From Bradyrhizobium sp. Ghvi (lineage in GTDB: Bacteria; Pseudomonadota; Alphaproteobacteria; Rhizobiales; Xanthobacteraceae), in NCBI RefSeq assembly GCF_900115265.1, contig NZ_FOVU01000005.1, forward strand, positions 682,001 through 746,000: a DNA stretch of 64,000 nucleotides. The letters are read 5' to 3'. Of this stretch, positions 46,648-55,382 are shown in pieces. The translations under genes and the position numbers were made by a program. How positions within the stretch are numbered: the first letter of the stretch is position 1; every line of letters begins with the position of its first letter. The notes under the pieces were generated by a model. The model did no database searches and had not been told where the DNA came from. It worked only from the letters and a program-made list of their open reading frames with translations.

Positions 46648-47379
46648 TTACGTGAACAGTTCCTGGCCGTGCGCCTCGACGTAAGCGGCAAGGCCAAGGG
46701 TGTGATCGCGGGCGCGCTTCTCGGCGAGCTCGGTGTCGCGCGCTTCCAGCGCCTCGATCATGGCGAGATGCTCGGGCAGGGAGGTCGCGGTGCGGTCCTT
46801 GCGGCCGATCGTCAGCTGGCGATAGCCGCGCACGTGCAGCAAGAGATCATTGGTGAGATCAACCAAGACAGGGGATTCCGACAGCGAGATCAGCGCCTGA
46901 TGGAAGGCGATGTTGGCTTTCGAATATTCCTCGACGTGATCCTCGGGCAGGCGGTCCTTGCCAAAATCCTTGAAGAAATCGCGCAGCGCCGAGATGTCCT
47001 TCTTGCGCGCGGTCGTGGTGATGAGGCGGGCCGCCATGCTCTCCAGCGCCGCCCAGGCGCGGATCATGTCGACGATCTCGCTCTTGGTCCGGCGCACCAC
47101 CATGATGCCACGGCGCGGCACGGTCTTCACGAAACCGTCCTGCTCGAGCATCGCGATGGCTTCGCGGATCGGCGTGCGGCTGACACCCAGGCGTTCGGAT
47201 AGTGCGCGCTCGTCCAGCATCACCGGCTCGGGCGTCGAATAGATGTCCATCTTGAGGATGGCTTCCTTCAAGGCGTCATACGCCTTGTTCTTGAAGCTGC
47301 TCTCCGGGGCAATACGAACGATTGCGATGTCTGCCTCGGCCATGTTCGGCAACGCCTTGGTTGGTTTCCGCAGTGACAC
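46648..47379 (-). CDS. GntR-family (FadR/FCD subgroup) regulator of the oxalate module
   Basis: This is a 243-residue transcription factor. The N-terminal winged helix has LDERALSERLGVSRTPIREAIAMLEQDGFV, and the helical FCD effector domain shows the metal-binding His pattern (FHQALISLSESP, HLAMIEALEARD). Among the possible starts I prefer GTG 47379, which is 7 bp from GGAGGAG; ATG 47343 is also possible. A perfect TGGCAT-N5-ATGCCA palindrome lies about 57 bp upstream, which suggests autoregulation. The regulator is first in an operon with oxc and frc. FCD proteins usually bind small carboxylates, and oxalate, oxalyl-CoA or formate are candidate ligands by inference. Confidence 0.9.
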   Translation of the reverse strand: MSLRKPTKALPNMAEADIAIVRIAPESSFKNKAYDALKEAILKMDIYSTPEPVMLDERALSERLGVSRTPIREAIAMLEQDGFVKTVPRRGIMVVRRTKSEIVDMIRAWAALESMAARLITTTARKKDISALRDFFKDFGKDRLPEDHVEEYSKANIAFHQALISLSESPVLVDLTNDLLLHVRGYRQLTIGRKDRTATSLPEHLAMIEALEARDTELAEKRARDHTLGLAAYVEAHGQELFT

Positions 47380-47435
47380 GACGATTCTCCTCCAGTGGGA
47401 GTCGTCTTTTACAGGAATATTGACTGGAAAGTTTT

Positions 47436-47452
47436 TGGCATACCACATGCCA
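47436..47452. promoter_or_regulatory. GntR-type operator, site 5 (gntR-oxc-frc)
   Basis: TGGCAT-ACCAC-ATGCCA, a perfect 6+6 palindrome about 57 bp upstream of the GntR start. It is one of the two best copies of the shared motif. Confidence 0.8.
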
Positions 47453-47516
47453 GAATGTCAAGCTGGCTAATTTTTGCGGCGTTCCGGGTGGTGCTCTGGC
47501 TTGACAAGTTGGCTTC

Positions 47517-47533
47517 TGGCATACCAAATGCCA
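47517..47533. promoter_or_regulatory. GntR-type operator, site 6 (acyl-CoA ligase)
   Basis: TGGCAT-ACCAA-ATGCCA, a perfect palindrome 81 bp from site 5 centre to centre and 155 bp before the ligase start. It lies in the divergent promoter region. Confidence 0.8.
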
Positions 47534-47687
47534 TCGCTAGCCATTTTTGATCCAAGCTGGCGGAGTAATCAAGGCCTTTCGCCGCTCCGTTCCGCCTGAT
47601 GGAACAGAGCGCGGCGATGGCAAGTGTCACGGCAGCCGCATCACGCGCGCTTTGCCAAGCAAGAACTGAAGGTCAAGGGAGAAGCTC

Positions 47688-49817
47688 ATGTCCAATTCCA
47701 AAGACGTCGTCCGCAAGGTCCTTGACCAGGTCAAGGCCGACAACCGCACCAGCCTGACCGCGCCGGAAGGCAAGGTGGTCTGCGACGCCTACGGCATTCC
47801 AGTGCCGAAAGAGGGCGTGGCGAAGTCGGCGGGCGAGGCCGGCAAGATGGCCTCCGCGATGGGCTTCCCAGTCGTGATGAAGATCGTCTCGCCGGACATT
47901 CTCCACAAGACCGAGGCCGGCGGCGTCATCGTCGGCGTCAAGACGGCCGAGGATGCCGAGAAGGCCTACGAGACCATTCTCGGCAACGCCAAGAAGTACA
48001 AGGCCGATGCCAAGATCGAGGGCATCCAGGTGCAGCAAATGCTGGCCGGCGGCACCGAAGTCATCGTCGGCTCGATCACCGACGGCTCGTTCGGCAAGCT
48101 GGTCGCCTTCGGTCTCGGCGGCGTGCTGGTCGAAGTGCTCAAGGACATCACCTTCCGCCTCGCGCCGGCGACCAAGGAAGACGCGCTCTCGATGCTCGAC
48201 GGGATTCAGGCGCATGAGATTCTGAAGGGTGTACGTGGCGGCGAGCCGGTGAACCGCACGGCGCTCGCCGATGTCATCGTCAAGGTCTCGCAGCTCGTCA
48301 CCGATTTCCCAGAAATTGTCGAGCTCGACCTCAATCCGGTTTTCGCGACGCCGAAGGACGCGACCGCTGCTGACGTGCGCATCGTCGTCGACTTCGCCTA
48401 CAAGCCCAAGCCGAAGCCGCGTCCGACCGAAGAGATCGTCGCAGCCATGAACCGCATCATGCAGCCGAAGGCGGTTGCTGTGATCGGCGCCTCCGCCGAG
48501 GACGGCAAAATCGGCAACTCCGTGATGAAGAACCTCATCAACGGCGGCTACAAGGGCGAGATCATCCCGATCCACCCCAAGGCCGCAGAAATCCTCGGCT
48601 ACAAGGCCTACAAGAGCGTCAAGGACGTGCCCGGTGTGATCGATGTCGCGGTGTTCGCGATTCCCGCGAAGTTCGTTGCGGGCGCGCTGACTGAATGCGG
48701 CGAGAAGAAAATCCCGGGCGCGGTGCTGATTCCGTCAGGCTTTGCGGAAGCTGGCGCGCCGGAGCTCCAGGCCGAGATCGTGGAGGTCGGCAAGAAATAC
48801 GACATTCGCCTGATGGGGCCGAACATTTACGGCTTCTACTACACGCCGGCCAACCTCTGTGCGACCTTCTGCACCGCCTATGACGTCAAGGGCCACGCGG
48901 CGCTGTCGTCACAGTCGGGCGGCATCGGCATGGCCATCATCGGCTTCTCGCGCTCGGCCAAGATGGGCGTCTCGGCGATCGTCGGCCTCGGCAACAAGTC
49001 GGATATCGACGAGGACGATCTGCTCGCCTTCTTCGAGCAGGATCCGAACACCAACCTGATCGCGCAGCACTGCGAAGACCTCAAGGACGGCCGCGCCTTT
49101 GCGGAAGCCGCCAAGCGCGTCTCCAAGAAGAAGCCGGTCGTCGTGCTCAAGGCCGGCCGCACCTCGGCCGGCGCCAAGGCCGCTTCGTCGCATACCGGCG
49201 CGCTCGCCGGCAACGACCGCATCTATGAGGACGTGTTCAAGCAGTCCGGTGTGATCCGTGCCCGCAGCTTGCGCCAGTTGCTGGAGTTCGCCCGTGGCGT
49301 GCCGGTGCTGCCGACGCCGAAGGGGGAGAACGTGCTGATCATCACCGGCGCGGGCGGCTCGGGCGTGCTGTTGTCGGACTCCTGCGTCGACAACGGCCTT
49401 TCGCTGATGTCGATGCCGCCGGATCTCGATGCGGCCTTCCGCAAGTTCATCCCGCCGTTCGGCGCTGCCGGAAATCCTGTGGATATCACCGGCGGCGAGC
49501 CGCCCATCACCTACGTGAACACGGTGAAGCTCGGCCTCTCCGACGATCGCATCCATTCGCTGATCCTCGGCTACTGGCACACCATCGTCACGCCGCCGAT
49601 GGTGTTCGCCCGCAACATGGTCGAGGTGAAGAAGGAAATGGAGGCCAAGGGCTTCGTGAAGCCGATGGTCGCCTCGCTCGCCGGCGACGTCGAGGTCGAG
49701 GAGGCCGCCGAATATCTCTACCAGCACGGCATCCCGGCCTATGCGTATTCGACCGAGCTGCCGGTCGAGGTGCTCGGCGCCAAGTACAAGTGGGCCCGTG
49801 GGGCAGGGCTGCTCTGA
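47688..49817 (+). CDS. NDP-forming acyl-CoA ligase (acetyl-CoA synthetase, ADP-forming type)
   Basis: This is a 709-residue single-chain acyl-CoA synthetase that forms the CoA ester with ADP (or GDP) release through a phospho-histidine. The ATP-grasp domain comes first (GFPVVMKIVSPDILHKTEAGGVIVG, about residues 55-80, ending near 245). The CoA-binding Rossmann domain (KAVAVIGASAEDGKIGNSV, near 260) and two succinyl-CoA-synthetase-like domains follow. The phospho-acceptor is His502 in SSHTGALAGND. Its position beside gntR-oxc-frc and its own operator suggest that it activates oxalate, formate or another small acid and so primes the Frc/Oxc cycle. This is inferred; the family also includes acetate and malate enzymes. 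The start is ATG 47688. Confidence 0.88.
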   Translation: MSNSKDVVRKVLDQVKADNRTSLTAPEGKVVCDAYGIPVPKEGVAKSAGEAGKMASAMGFPVVMKIVSPDILHKTEAGGVIVGVKTAEDAEKAYETILGNAKKYKADAKIEGIQVQQMLAGGTEVIVGSITDGSFGKLVAFGLGGVLVEVLKDITFRLAPATKEDALSMLDGIQAHEILKGVRGGEPVNRTALADVIVKVSQLVTDFPEIVELDLNPVFATPKDATAADVRIVVDFAYKPKPKPRPTEEIVAAMNRIMQPKAVAVIGASAEDGKIGNSVMKNLINGGYKGEIIPIHPKAAEILGYKAYKSVKDVPGVIDVAVFAIPAKFVAGALTECGEKKIPGAVLIPSGFAEAGAPELQAEIVEVGKKYDIRLMGPNIYGFYYTPANLCATFCTAYDVKGHAALSSQSGGIGMAIIGFSRSAKMGVSAIVGLGNKSDIDEDDLLAFFEQDPNTNLIAQHCEDLKDGRAFAEAAKRVSKKKPVVVLKAGRTSAGAKAASSHTGALAGNDRIYEDVFKQSGVIRARSLRQLLEFARGVPVLPTPKGENVLIITGAGGSGVLLSDSCVDNGLSLMSMPPDLDAAFRKFIPPFGAAGNPVDITGGEPPITYVNTVKLGLSDDRIHSLILGYWHTIVTPPMVFARNMVEVKKEMEAKGFVKPMVASLAGDVEVEEAAEYLYQHGIPAYAYSTELPVEVLGAKYKWARGAGLL

Positions 49818-49828
49818 GACAAAGACTT

Positions 49829-49858
49829 TCACCTCTCCCCGTCCGCGGGGAGAGGTGA
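49829..49858. terminator. hairpin after the acyl-CoA ligase gene
   Basis: TCACCTCTCCCC (49829-49840) and GGGGAGAGGTGA (49847-49858) form a perfect 12-bp stem 11 bp past the ligase stop. No T run follows. The same CACCTCTCCC core is found in the 42551-42581 hairpin, so it may also be a small dispersed repeat. Confidence 0.55.
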
Positions 49859-49874
49859 TAACTGTCAGGTCGCG

Positions 49875-50711
49875 ATGGGCAAGAACGTGATCCGGCGCAA
49901 ACCGCTCGAAACACGATCGGCATCGGAGGCCGATCGTGACGGCGGCGTGCAGTCCGTCGACCGCGCGTTGTCGATCCTCGAGACTCTGGCCGAGGACGAC
50001 GAAGGCTATCGCCTCAGCGATCTGGCCGTGCGCACCGGCCTCTCAGCCTCCACCGTGCATCGCCTGCTGGCGACGCTGGAAAGCCGCCGCTTCGTGCAGT
50101 TCGACCGCGTCGAATCCAAATGGCATGTCGGTGTGCGCAGCTTTACCGTAGGCGCGAGCTTTGCGCGCCGGCGCAATTTCACGGCGCAGGCCATTCCCTA
50201 TTTGCGTAAGCTGCGCGATCTCACCCGTGAGACCGCCAATCTCGCTGTGGTCGACGACGAGTTCATCATCGTGCTCACCCGCATGGAGAGCCGCGAGATC
50301 ATGCGCTCGCTGACCAAGGTCGGTGGCCGCGTCGCGATGGTGACGTCGGGCGTCGGCAAGGCCGTGCTTGCGACCTATTCCGACGAGGATGTCGGCGCCA
50401 TCATCCGCCATCACGGCATGCCGCGGCTGACGGAAAAATCCATCGTGCGCCCCAGCGACCTCTTTAAGGAACTCGCGACCATCCGTAAGCAGGGATATGC
50501 GATCGACGACGAGGAGGCCGAGATCGGCCTGCGCTGCGTTGCCGCCGTGGTCTACAACGGGCTCGGCGAACCGCTGGCCGCGATTTCCGTCTCCGGCCTG
50601 ACCAGCCGCGTCACCGACACGCGCTTGCCGGAGATCGGCCGCACTGTGCGCGAGGTCGCCGCGGAACTCACGGCCGCGCTGGGCGGTGTCGTCCCGTCAC
50701 CCCAAGCCTGA
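49875..50711 (+). CDS. IclR-family regulator of the glyoxylate genes
   Basis: This is a 278-residue IclR-type regulator. The N-terminal winged helix (GVQSVDRALSILETLAEDDEGYRLSDLAVRTGLSASTVHRLLATLE) and the effector-binding domain (residues 100-270, with EIGLRCVAAVVYNGLGEPLAAISVSG) are both complete. The first 25 residues are a basic tail. It stands directly before ade and gcl-hyi-glxR on the same strand. AllR-type IclR proteins control glyoxylate and allantoin genes and respond to glyoxylate, so the same role is likely here (inference). Confidence 0.88.
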   Translation: MGKNVIRRKPLETRSASEADRDGGVQSVDRALSILETLAEDDEGYRLSDLAVRTGLSASTVHRLLATLESRRFVQFDRVESKWHVGVRSFTVGASFARRRNFTAQAIPYLRKLRDLTRETANLAVVDDEFIIVLTRMESREIMRSLTKVGGRVAMVTSGVGKAVLATYSDEDVGAIIRHHGMPRLTEKSIVRPSDLFKELATIRKQGYAIDDEEAEIGLRCVAAVVYNGLGEPLAAISVSGLTSRVTDTRLPEIGRTVREVAAELTAALGGVVPSPQA

Positions 50712-50828
50712 GTTTGATGCATCCGCGGCTGCCCAAAGCGTAAGCACGAGTGCCGTTTTATTTGAGTTGCCCCGCTGGCTCACGGCGGCAACCATTGCCT
50801 GATCACTCCCGTTTTGCGAGAGCCCCCT

Positions 50829-52631
50829 ATGCGAATACTCACCCGCTTCGCCGTCGCGCCGCTGCATGAGATGACGCGGCGCCTTGCCGACGTCGCCTCA
50901 GCGCGTGTCGCGCCCGATCTCGTCATCTCAGGCGCACGCGTGCTCTCGACATACTCCGAGCGCATCCATCCGGGACGGGAGGTCTGGATCACGGGCGGCC
51001 GCATCGCGGCGATCAAGCCGGTGGGTTCGGCGAAAAAGGCGTGGAGCGAAGTTCCGCTATACGACTCCGCCGGAGGGATCATCGCGCCGGGGCTGGTCGA
51101 TCCGCACATCCACATCGAATCCTCGATGGTGACGGCGTGCGCCTATGCCGAGGCCGCGCTGCTCAACGGCACCACCACTATCTTCTGCGACAGCCACGAG
51201 ATCGGCAACGTCATGGATGTCGCCGGTGTCGAGGCGATGCTGGAGGACGCCCGCGAGGCGCCGCTCTCGATCTTTTTGACGGTACCGAGCACGGTGCCTG
51301 CGACATCGGCCGAACTGGAGACGGCGGGCGGCGACCTCACGCCCGACAAGATCGCCGGCCTGTTCGACCGCTGGCCTGAAGCTGTCGCACTCGGCGAGAA
51401 GATGGATTTCGTACCTGTCACTATGGGCGACGAGCGCAGCCACGCGATCCTCGCCGCGGCATTGAAGCGCGGGCGGCCGGTGTCAGGCCACGTCTACGGC
51501 CGCGAATTCGTCGCGGCCTACGCGGCATCAGGTGTCACCGACACCCATGAGGCGATCGACCGCGACATCGCCGACGATCTGCTCGACGCCGGTGTGTGGG
51601 TTTTCTTGCGCGGCGGCCCGCCGACCACGCCCTGGCATTCGCTGCCGCAGGCGATTCGAACGATCACCGAGCTCGGCGCTTCACATAAGCGCACGGCGGT
51701 CTGCACCGACGATCGCGATGCTGATGATTTGCTTCTTTTCGGCCTTGACTGGGTGGTCCGCGAAGCCGTGAAGGCGGGAATGTCGCCGGAGCAGGCCTGG
51801 TCGATGGGGTCACTGCATGGCGCCACGCGGTTCAATATGGAAGGCGATATCGGCGGGCTCGGCGGTGGCCGCCGCGCCGATCTCGTGCTGATGGACGACA
51901 ATCTCAAGCCGCAATCGACCTGGTATGGCGGTGAGTTGGTGGTGGAGAACCGGAAGATCACTCCTCGGTTGGATCAAGCGCTATCGCAGCGCTACCAATA
52001 TCCAAAGGCGGCTTATGCCACAGTGAAACTGCCTGAGAAGCTGAAGCTGACGCCGGAGCTGCCGGGGAAGGCCTGCACTGTCAACGTCATCAAGACCGCG
52101 CTGCCGGGCATCACGCTGATCCACGAGAAGGTCGCGATCGAACCGTCCAAGGACTGGCCCTCGTTGTTTCAGCGTTATGGCCTATGCTTTGTCACGGTGG
52201 TCGAACGCCACGGCAAGTCGGCCGGCAATGTCGCCTACGGCTTGCTCAAGGATTTCGGCCTCAAGCGCGGCGCGGTGGCCTCCAGTGTCGGCCACGACAG
52301 CCACAACATCATCGTCGCCGGCACCAACGAGGACGACATGCAGGTCGCAATCGCAGCGATCAAGGCGCAGCAGGGCGGCGTCTGCGTCGTTGCCGAGGGC
52401 GAGGTGAGGGCACTGGTCCCGCTGCCGATTGCTGGCCTGCTCTCGGACAAGCGGGTTACCGAGGTCGCCGATGAGGTCAAGGTGCTGAAGAGGGAATGGG
52501 CCGAGGCCGGCTGCACCATCCCCTACATGGGCTTCAATCTGATTCCGCTATCGGTCATTCCGGAAATTCGCATCACGGACAAGGGCCTTGTGCTGGTGCC
52601 GCAGATGGAGCTGGTGCCGCTCTTCGAGTGA
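50829..52631 (+). CDS. ade: adenine deaminase
   Basis: Adenine deaminase converts adenine to hypoxanthine and ammonia. The 600-residue amidohydrolase has the metal-binding HIHIESS motif, SHEIGNVMDVAG, GHVYGREFVAAYAASGVTDTHEA and CTDDRDADDLL. The C-terminal adenine-deaminase domain includes the GHDSHNIIVAGTNEDDM segment. I chose ATG 50829 over TTG 50814. It lies between the IclR regulator and gcl. Because purine breakdown ends in glyoxylate and urea, its place in a glyoxylate cluster makes sense. Confidence 0.93.
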   Translation: MRILTRFAVAPLHEMTRRLADVASARVAPDLVISGARVLSTYSERIHPGREVWITGGRIAAIKPVGSAKKAWSEVPLYDSAGGIIAPGLVDPHIHIESSMVTACAYAEAALLNGTTTIFCDSHEIGNVMDVAGVEAMLEDAREAPLSIFLTVPSTVPATSAELETAGGDLTPDKIAGLFDRWPEAVALGEKMDFVPVTMGDERSHAILAAALKRGRPVSGHVYGREFVAAYAASGVTDTHEAIDRDIADDLLDAGVWVFLRGGPPTTPWHSLPQAIRTITELGASHKRTAVCTDDRDADDLLLFGLDWVVREAVKAGMSPEQAWSMGSLHGATRFNMEGDIGGLGGGRRADLVLMDDNLKPQSTWYGGELVVENRKITPRLDQALSQRYQYPKAAYATVKLPEKLKLTPELPGKACTVNVIKTALPGITLIHEKVAIEPSKDWPSLFQRYGLCFVTVVERHGKSAGNVAYGLLKDFGLKRGAVASSVGHDSHNIIVAGTNEDDMQVAIAAIKAQQGGVCVVAEGEVRALVPLPIAGLLSDKRVTEVADEVKVLKREWAEAGCTIPYMGFNLIPLSVIPEIRITDKGLVLVPQMELVPLFE

Positions 52632-52700
52632 ACGGCTTTCACGTATTTCTTGATCTAACAGCTTGAGACGACCACAGTTTTTTTCACGGCTGCCGCATCG

Positions 52701-52728
52701 TGGAAAATAAAATCCATCTCATTGAGAT
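52701..52728. promoter_or_regulatory. two palindromes in front of gcl
   Basis: TGGA-N8-TCCA (52701-52716, AT-rich centre AAATAAAA) is directly joined to a perfect ATCTCA-T-TGAGAT palindrome (52716-52728). They lie 55-80 bp before the gcl start. IclR proteins bind such AT-centred palindromes, so these are candidate sites for the regulator at 49.9 kb. Confidence 0.4.
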
Positions 52729-52783
52729 CGCATCGCGCGCACCCGATGATCTCGCTCGCTGATTTAACCGAGCGAGGTCCGAT

Positions 52784-54574
52784 ATGGCGAAGATGCGAGC
52801 TGTCGATGCAGCCGTGCGTATCCTGGAGAAGGAAGGCATCTCGACGGCCTTCGGCGTTCCCGGCGCTGCGATCAATCCGCTTTACTCTGCATTGAAGAAG
52901 CGCGGCTCGATTCGCCACATCCTGGCGCGCCATGTCGAAGGCGCCTCGCATATGGCCGAGGGCTATACGCGGGCCAGGGCCGGCAATATCGGCGTCTGCA
53001 TCGGCACGTCAGGGCCGGCCGGCACCGACATGATCACCGGGCTCTATTCGGCGATCGCCGATTCCATCCCGATCCTCTGCATCACCGGGCAGGCGCCGCG
53101 CGCACGGCTTTATAAGGAGGACTTCCAGGCTGTTGACATCGAGTCGATCGCCAAGCCTGTAACCAAGTGGGCGGTCACCGTGCGCGAGCCGGCGCTGGTG
53201 CCGCGCGTCTTCAGCCAGGCCTTTCACGTGATGCGCTCCGGCCGGCCCGGACCGGTGCTGATCGACATGCCGCTGGACGTGCAGCTCGCCGAGATCGAGT
53301 TCGACGACGAGACCTATGAGCCGCTGCCGGTCTACAAGCCGGCTGCGACGCGTAAGCAGGTCGAGAAGGCGCTGGAGATGCTTAATGCCGCCGAGCGGCC
53401 GCTTATCGTGGCAGGGGGCGGCATCATCAATGCCGATGCCTCGGACCTGCTAGTCGAGTTCGCTGAGATCGCCAACGTGCCCGTCGTCCCGACTCTGATG
53501 GGATGGGGGGCGATCCCTGACGATCACGTGCTGATGGCCGGCATGGTCGGCCTGCAGACCAGCCATCGCTATGGCAACGCCACGCTGCTGGAATCCGATT
53601 TCGTGCTCGGTATCGGTAACCGCTGGGCCAACCGCCACACCGGCTCGGTCGAGACCTACACCAAGGGCCGCACCTTCGTGCATGTCGACATCGAGCCGAC
53701 CCAGATCGGCCGCGTGTTCAATCCCGACCTCGGGATCGTCTCGGACGCCAAGGCAGCGCTGGAGCTGTTCGTCTCCGTCGCCAGGGAGTGGCGCCGATCA
53801 GGTAGCCTTCGCGAGCGCCAGGCGTGGCCCGCTTCCTGCCGCGATCGCAAGAAGACCATGCTGCGCAAGAGCCATTTCGAGAACGTGCCGATCAAGCCGC
53901 AGCGCGTCTATGAGGAGATGAACAAGGCGTTCGGCCGCGACACCACCTATGTCACCGTTATCGGCTTGTCGCAGATCGCCGGCGCGCAATTCCTCGGCGT
54001 CTACAAGCCGCGCAACTGGATCAACGCCGGGCAGGCGGGGCCGCTCGGCTGGACGCTGCCGGCGGCGCTCGGCGTGCGTGCGGCCTGCCCGGATCGCGAC
54101 ATCGTCGCGCTGTCGGGCGATTACGACTTTCAGTTCCTGATCGAGGAGCTCGCGGTCGGGGCGCAGTTCAATCTGCCTTACATCCACGTCGTCGTGAACA
54201 ATTCCTATCTCGGGCTGATCCGCCAGGCCCAGCGCGGCTTCGACATGGACTATCACGTCCAGCTCTCCTTCGAGAACATCAACGCACCGGAGATCGGTGT
54301 TTATGGCGTCGACCATGTCGCGGTGGCCGAAGGCCTCGGCTGCAAGGCGATCCGCGTTACCGACCCGAAGGACGCGCAGGCTGCCTTCGCGACCGCCCGC
54401 GAACTGATGAAGAAGCACCGCGTGCCCGTGGTGGTCGAGTTCATCCTGGAGCGCGTCACCAACATCGCGATGGGCACGGAGATCGACAACATCGTCGAGT
54501 TCGAAGAGGTGCTGGACCTGCCGCTCGACGAGGTCGGGACCACAAGGTCCGGCGTATTGCAGCCGGCAGAGTAG
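52784..54574 (+). CDS. gcl: glyoxylate carboligase (tartronate-semialdehyde synthase)
   Basis: Gcl joins two glyoxylate molecules to tartronate semialdehyde and CO2 using ThDP and FAD. The 596-residue protein has the family start (MRAVDAAVRILEKEGISTAFGVPGAAINPLY) and a valine at position 51 (ARHVEGASHMAEG). Most ThDP enzymes, including Oxc here, have the activating glutamate at this place; the Val is characteristic of Gcl. The ThDP motif is GDYDFQFLIEELAVG, ending in NNSYLG. hyi follows 12 bp downstream and glxR after that, in the usual gcl-hyi-glxR order. Confidence 0.97.
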   Translation: MAKMRAVDAAVRILEKEGISTAFGVPGAAINPLYSALKKRGSIRHILARHVEGASHMAEGYTRARAGNIGVCIGTSGPAGTDMITGLYSAIADSIPILCITGQAPRARLYKEDFQAVDIESIAKPVTKWAVTVREPALVPRVFSQAFHVMRSGRPGPVLIDMPLDVQLAEIEFDDETYEPLPVYKPAATRKQVEKALEMLNAAERPLIVAGGGIINADASDLLVEFAEIANVPVVPTLMGWGAIPDDHVLMAGMVGLQTSHRYGNATLLESDFVLGIGNRWANRHTGSVETYTKGRTFVHVDIEPTQIGRVFNPDLGIVSDAKAALELFVSVAREWRRSGSLRERQAWPASCRDRKKTMLRKSHFENVPIKPQRVYEEMNKAFGRDTTYVTVIGLSQIAGAQFLGVYKPRNWINAGQAGPLGWTLPAALGVRAACPDRDIVALSGDYDFQFLIEELAVGAQFNLPYIHVVVNNSYLGLIRQAQRGFDMDYHVQLSFENINAPEIGVYGVDHVAVAEGLGCKAIRVTDPKDAQAAFATARELMKKHRVPVVVEFILERVTNIAMGTEIDNIVEFEEVLDLPLDEVGTTRSGVLQPAE

Positions 54575-54585
54575 GGGACCGCATC

Positions 54586-55371
54586 ATGCCGAAATTTGCC
54601 GCCAACCTCACCATGCTCTTCAACGAGATGCCGTTTCTCGATCGCTTCGCCGCGGCGAAGGCGGCAGGCTTTGCCGGGGTCGAGTATCTCTTCCCCTACG
54701 ATTTCGACAAGGCGCAGCTCCGCGAACAACTCGAGGCCCACGGACTTACCCAAGTGCTGCACAATCTGCCGGCCGGCAACTGGGCCGGCGGCGAGCGCGG
54801 CATCGCGATCATGCCCGATCGCACAGCCGAATTCCGCGACGGCGTGTTCCGCGCCATCGACTACGCAAAGGCTCTCGATTGCGAACAGCTCAATTGCCTC
54901 GTCGGAATTGCGCCTGTGGAGGCCGATCCGCGCGAATTACAGGAGACGCTGGTCGGCAATCTGCGTTTCGCGGCCTCGACGCTTGCGCGGGAGAACATCA
55001 AGCTGCTGGTCGAGCCGATCAACACGCTCGACATTCCCGGCTTCTTCCTCAACGGCACCGAGCAGGCGATCCAGCTGATCTCAGAGGTGCGGTCGGGCAA
55101 TCTGTTCGTGCAGTACGACATCTATCACATGCAGATCATGGAGGGCGATCTCGCCCGCACCATGCAGGAGTATCTTCCGCAGATTGCGCACATCCAGCTC
55201 GCCGACAATCCCGGCCGGCATGAGCCGGGCACGGGCGAGATCAACTATCCCTTCCTGTTCCGCCATCTCGACGCGATCGGATATCGCGGCTGGATCGGCT
55301 GCGAGTACAAGCCGCGTACCACGACGCTGGAGGGCCTGTCCTGGCACGCGGCGCAGACCTTTGAGACGTGA
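54586..55371 (+). CDS. hyi: hydroxypyruvate isomerase
   Basis: Hyi interconverts hydroxypyruvate and tartronate semialdehyde. The 261-residue TIM-barrel protein of the xylose-isomerase-like superfamily starts PKFAANLTMLFNEMPFLDRFAAAKAAGF. It shows the metal-ligand regions LLVEPINTLDIPGFFL, VQYDIYHMQIMEGDL and GWIGCEYKPRT. It lies between gcl and glxR, as usual. Length and order fit the family. Confidence 0.94.
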   Translation: MPKFAANLTMLFNEMPFLDRFAAAKAAGFAGVEYLFPYDFDKAQLREQLEAHGLTQVLHNLPAGNWAGGERGIAIMPDRTAEFRDGVFRAIDYAKALDCEQLNCLVGIAPVEADPRELQETLVGNLRFAASTLARENIKLLVEPINTLDIPGFFLNGTEQAIQLISEVRSGNLFVQYDIYHMQIMEGDLARTMQEYLPQIAHIQLADNPGRHEPGTGEINYPFLFRHLDAIGYRGWIGCEYKPRTTTLEGLSWHAAQTFET

Positions 55372-55382
55372 GGATATCTGAC

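Larger units (their letters stand above)
47380..47687. other. divergent promoter region of gntR-oxc-frc and the acyl-CoA ligase
   Basis: These 308 bp contain no gene. They hold operator sites 5 and 6 and must contain both divergent promoters. The ligase gene itself is preceded by AAGGGAGAAGC (SD-like) before ATG 47688. Confidence 0.75.
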
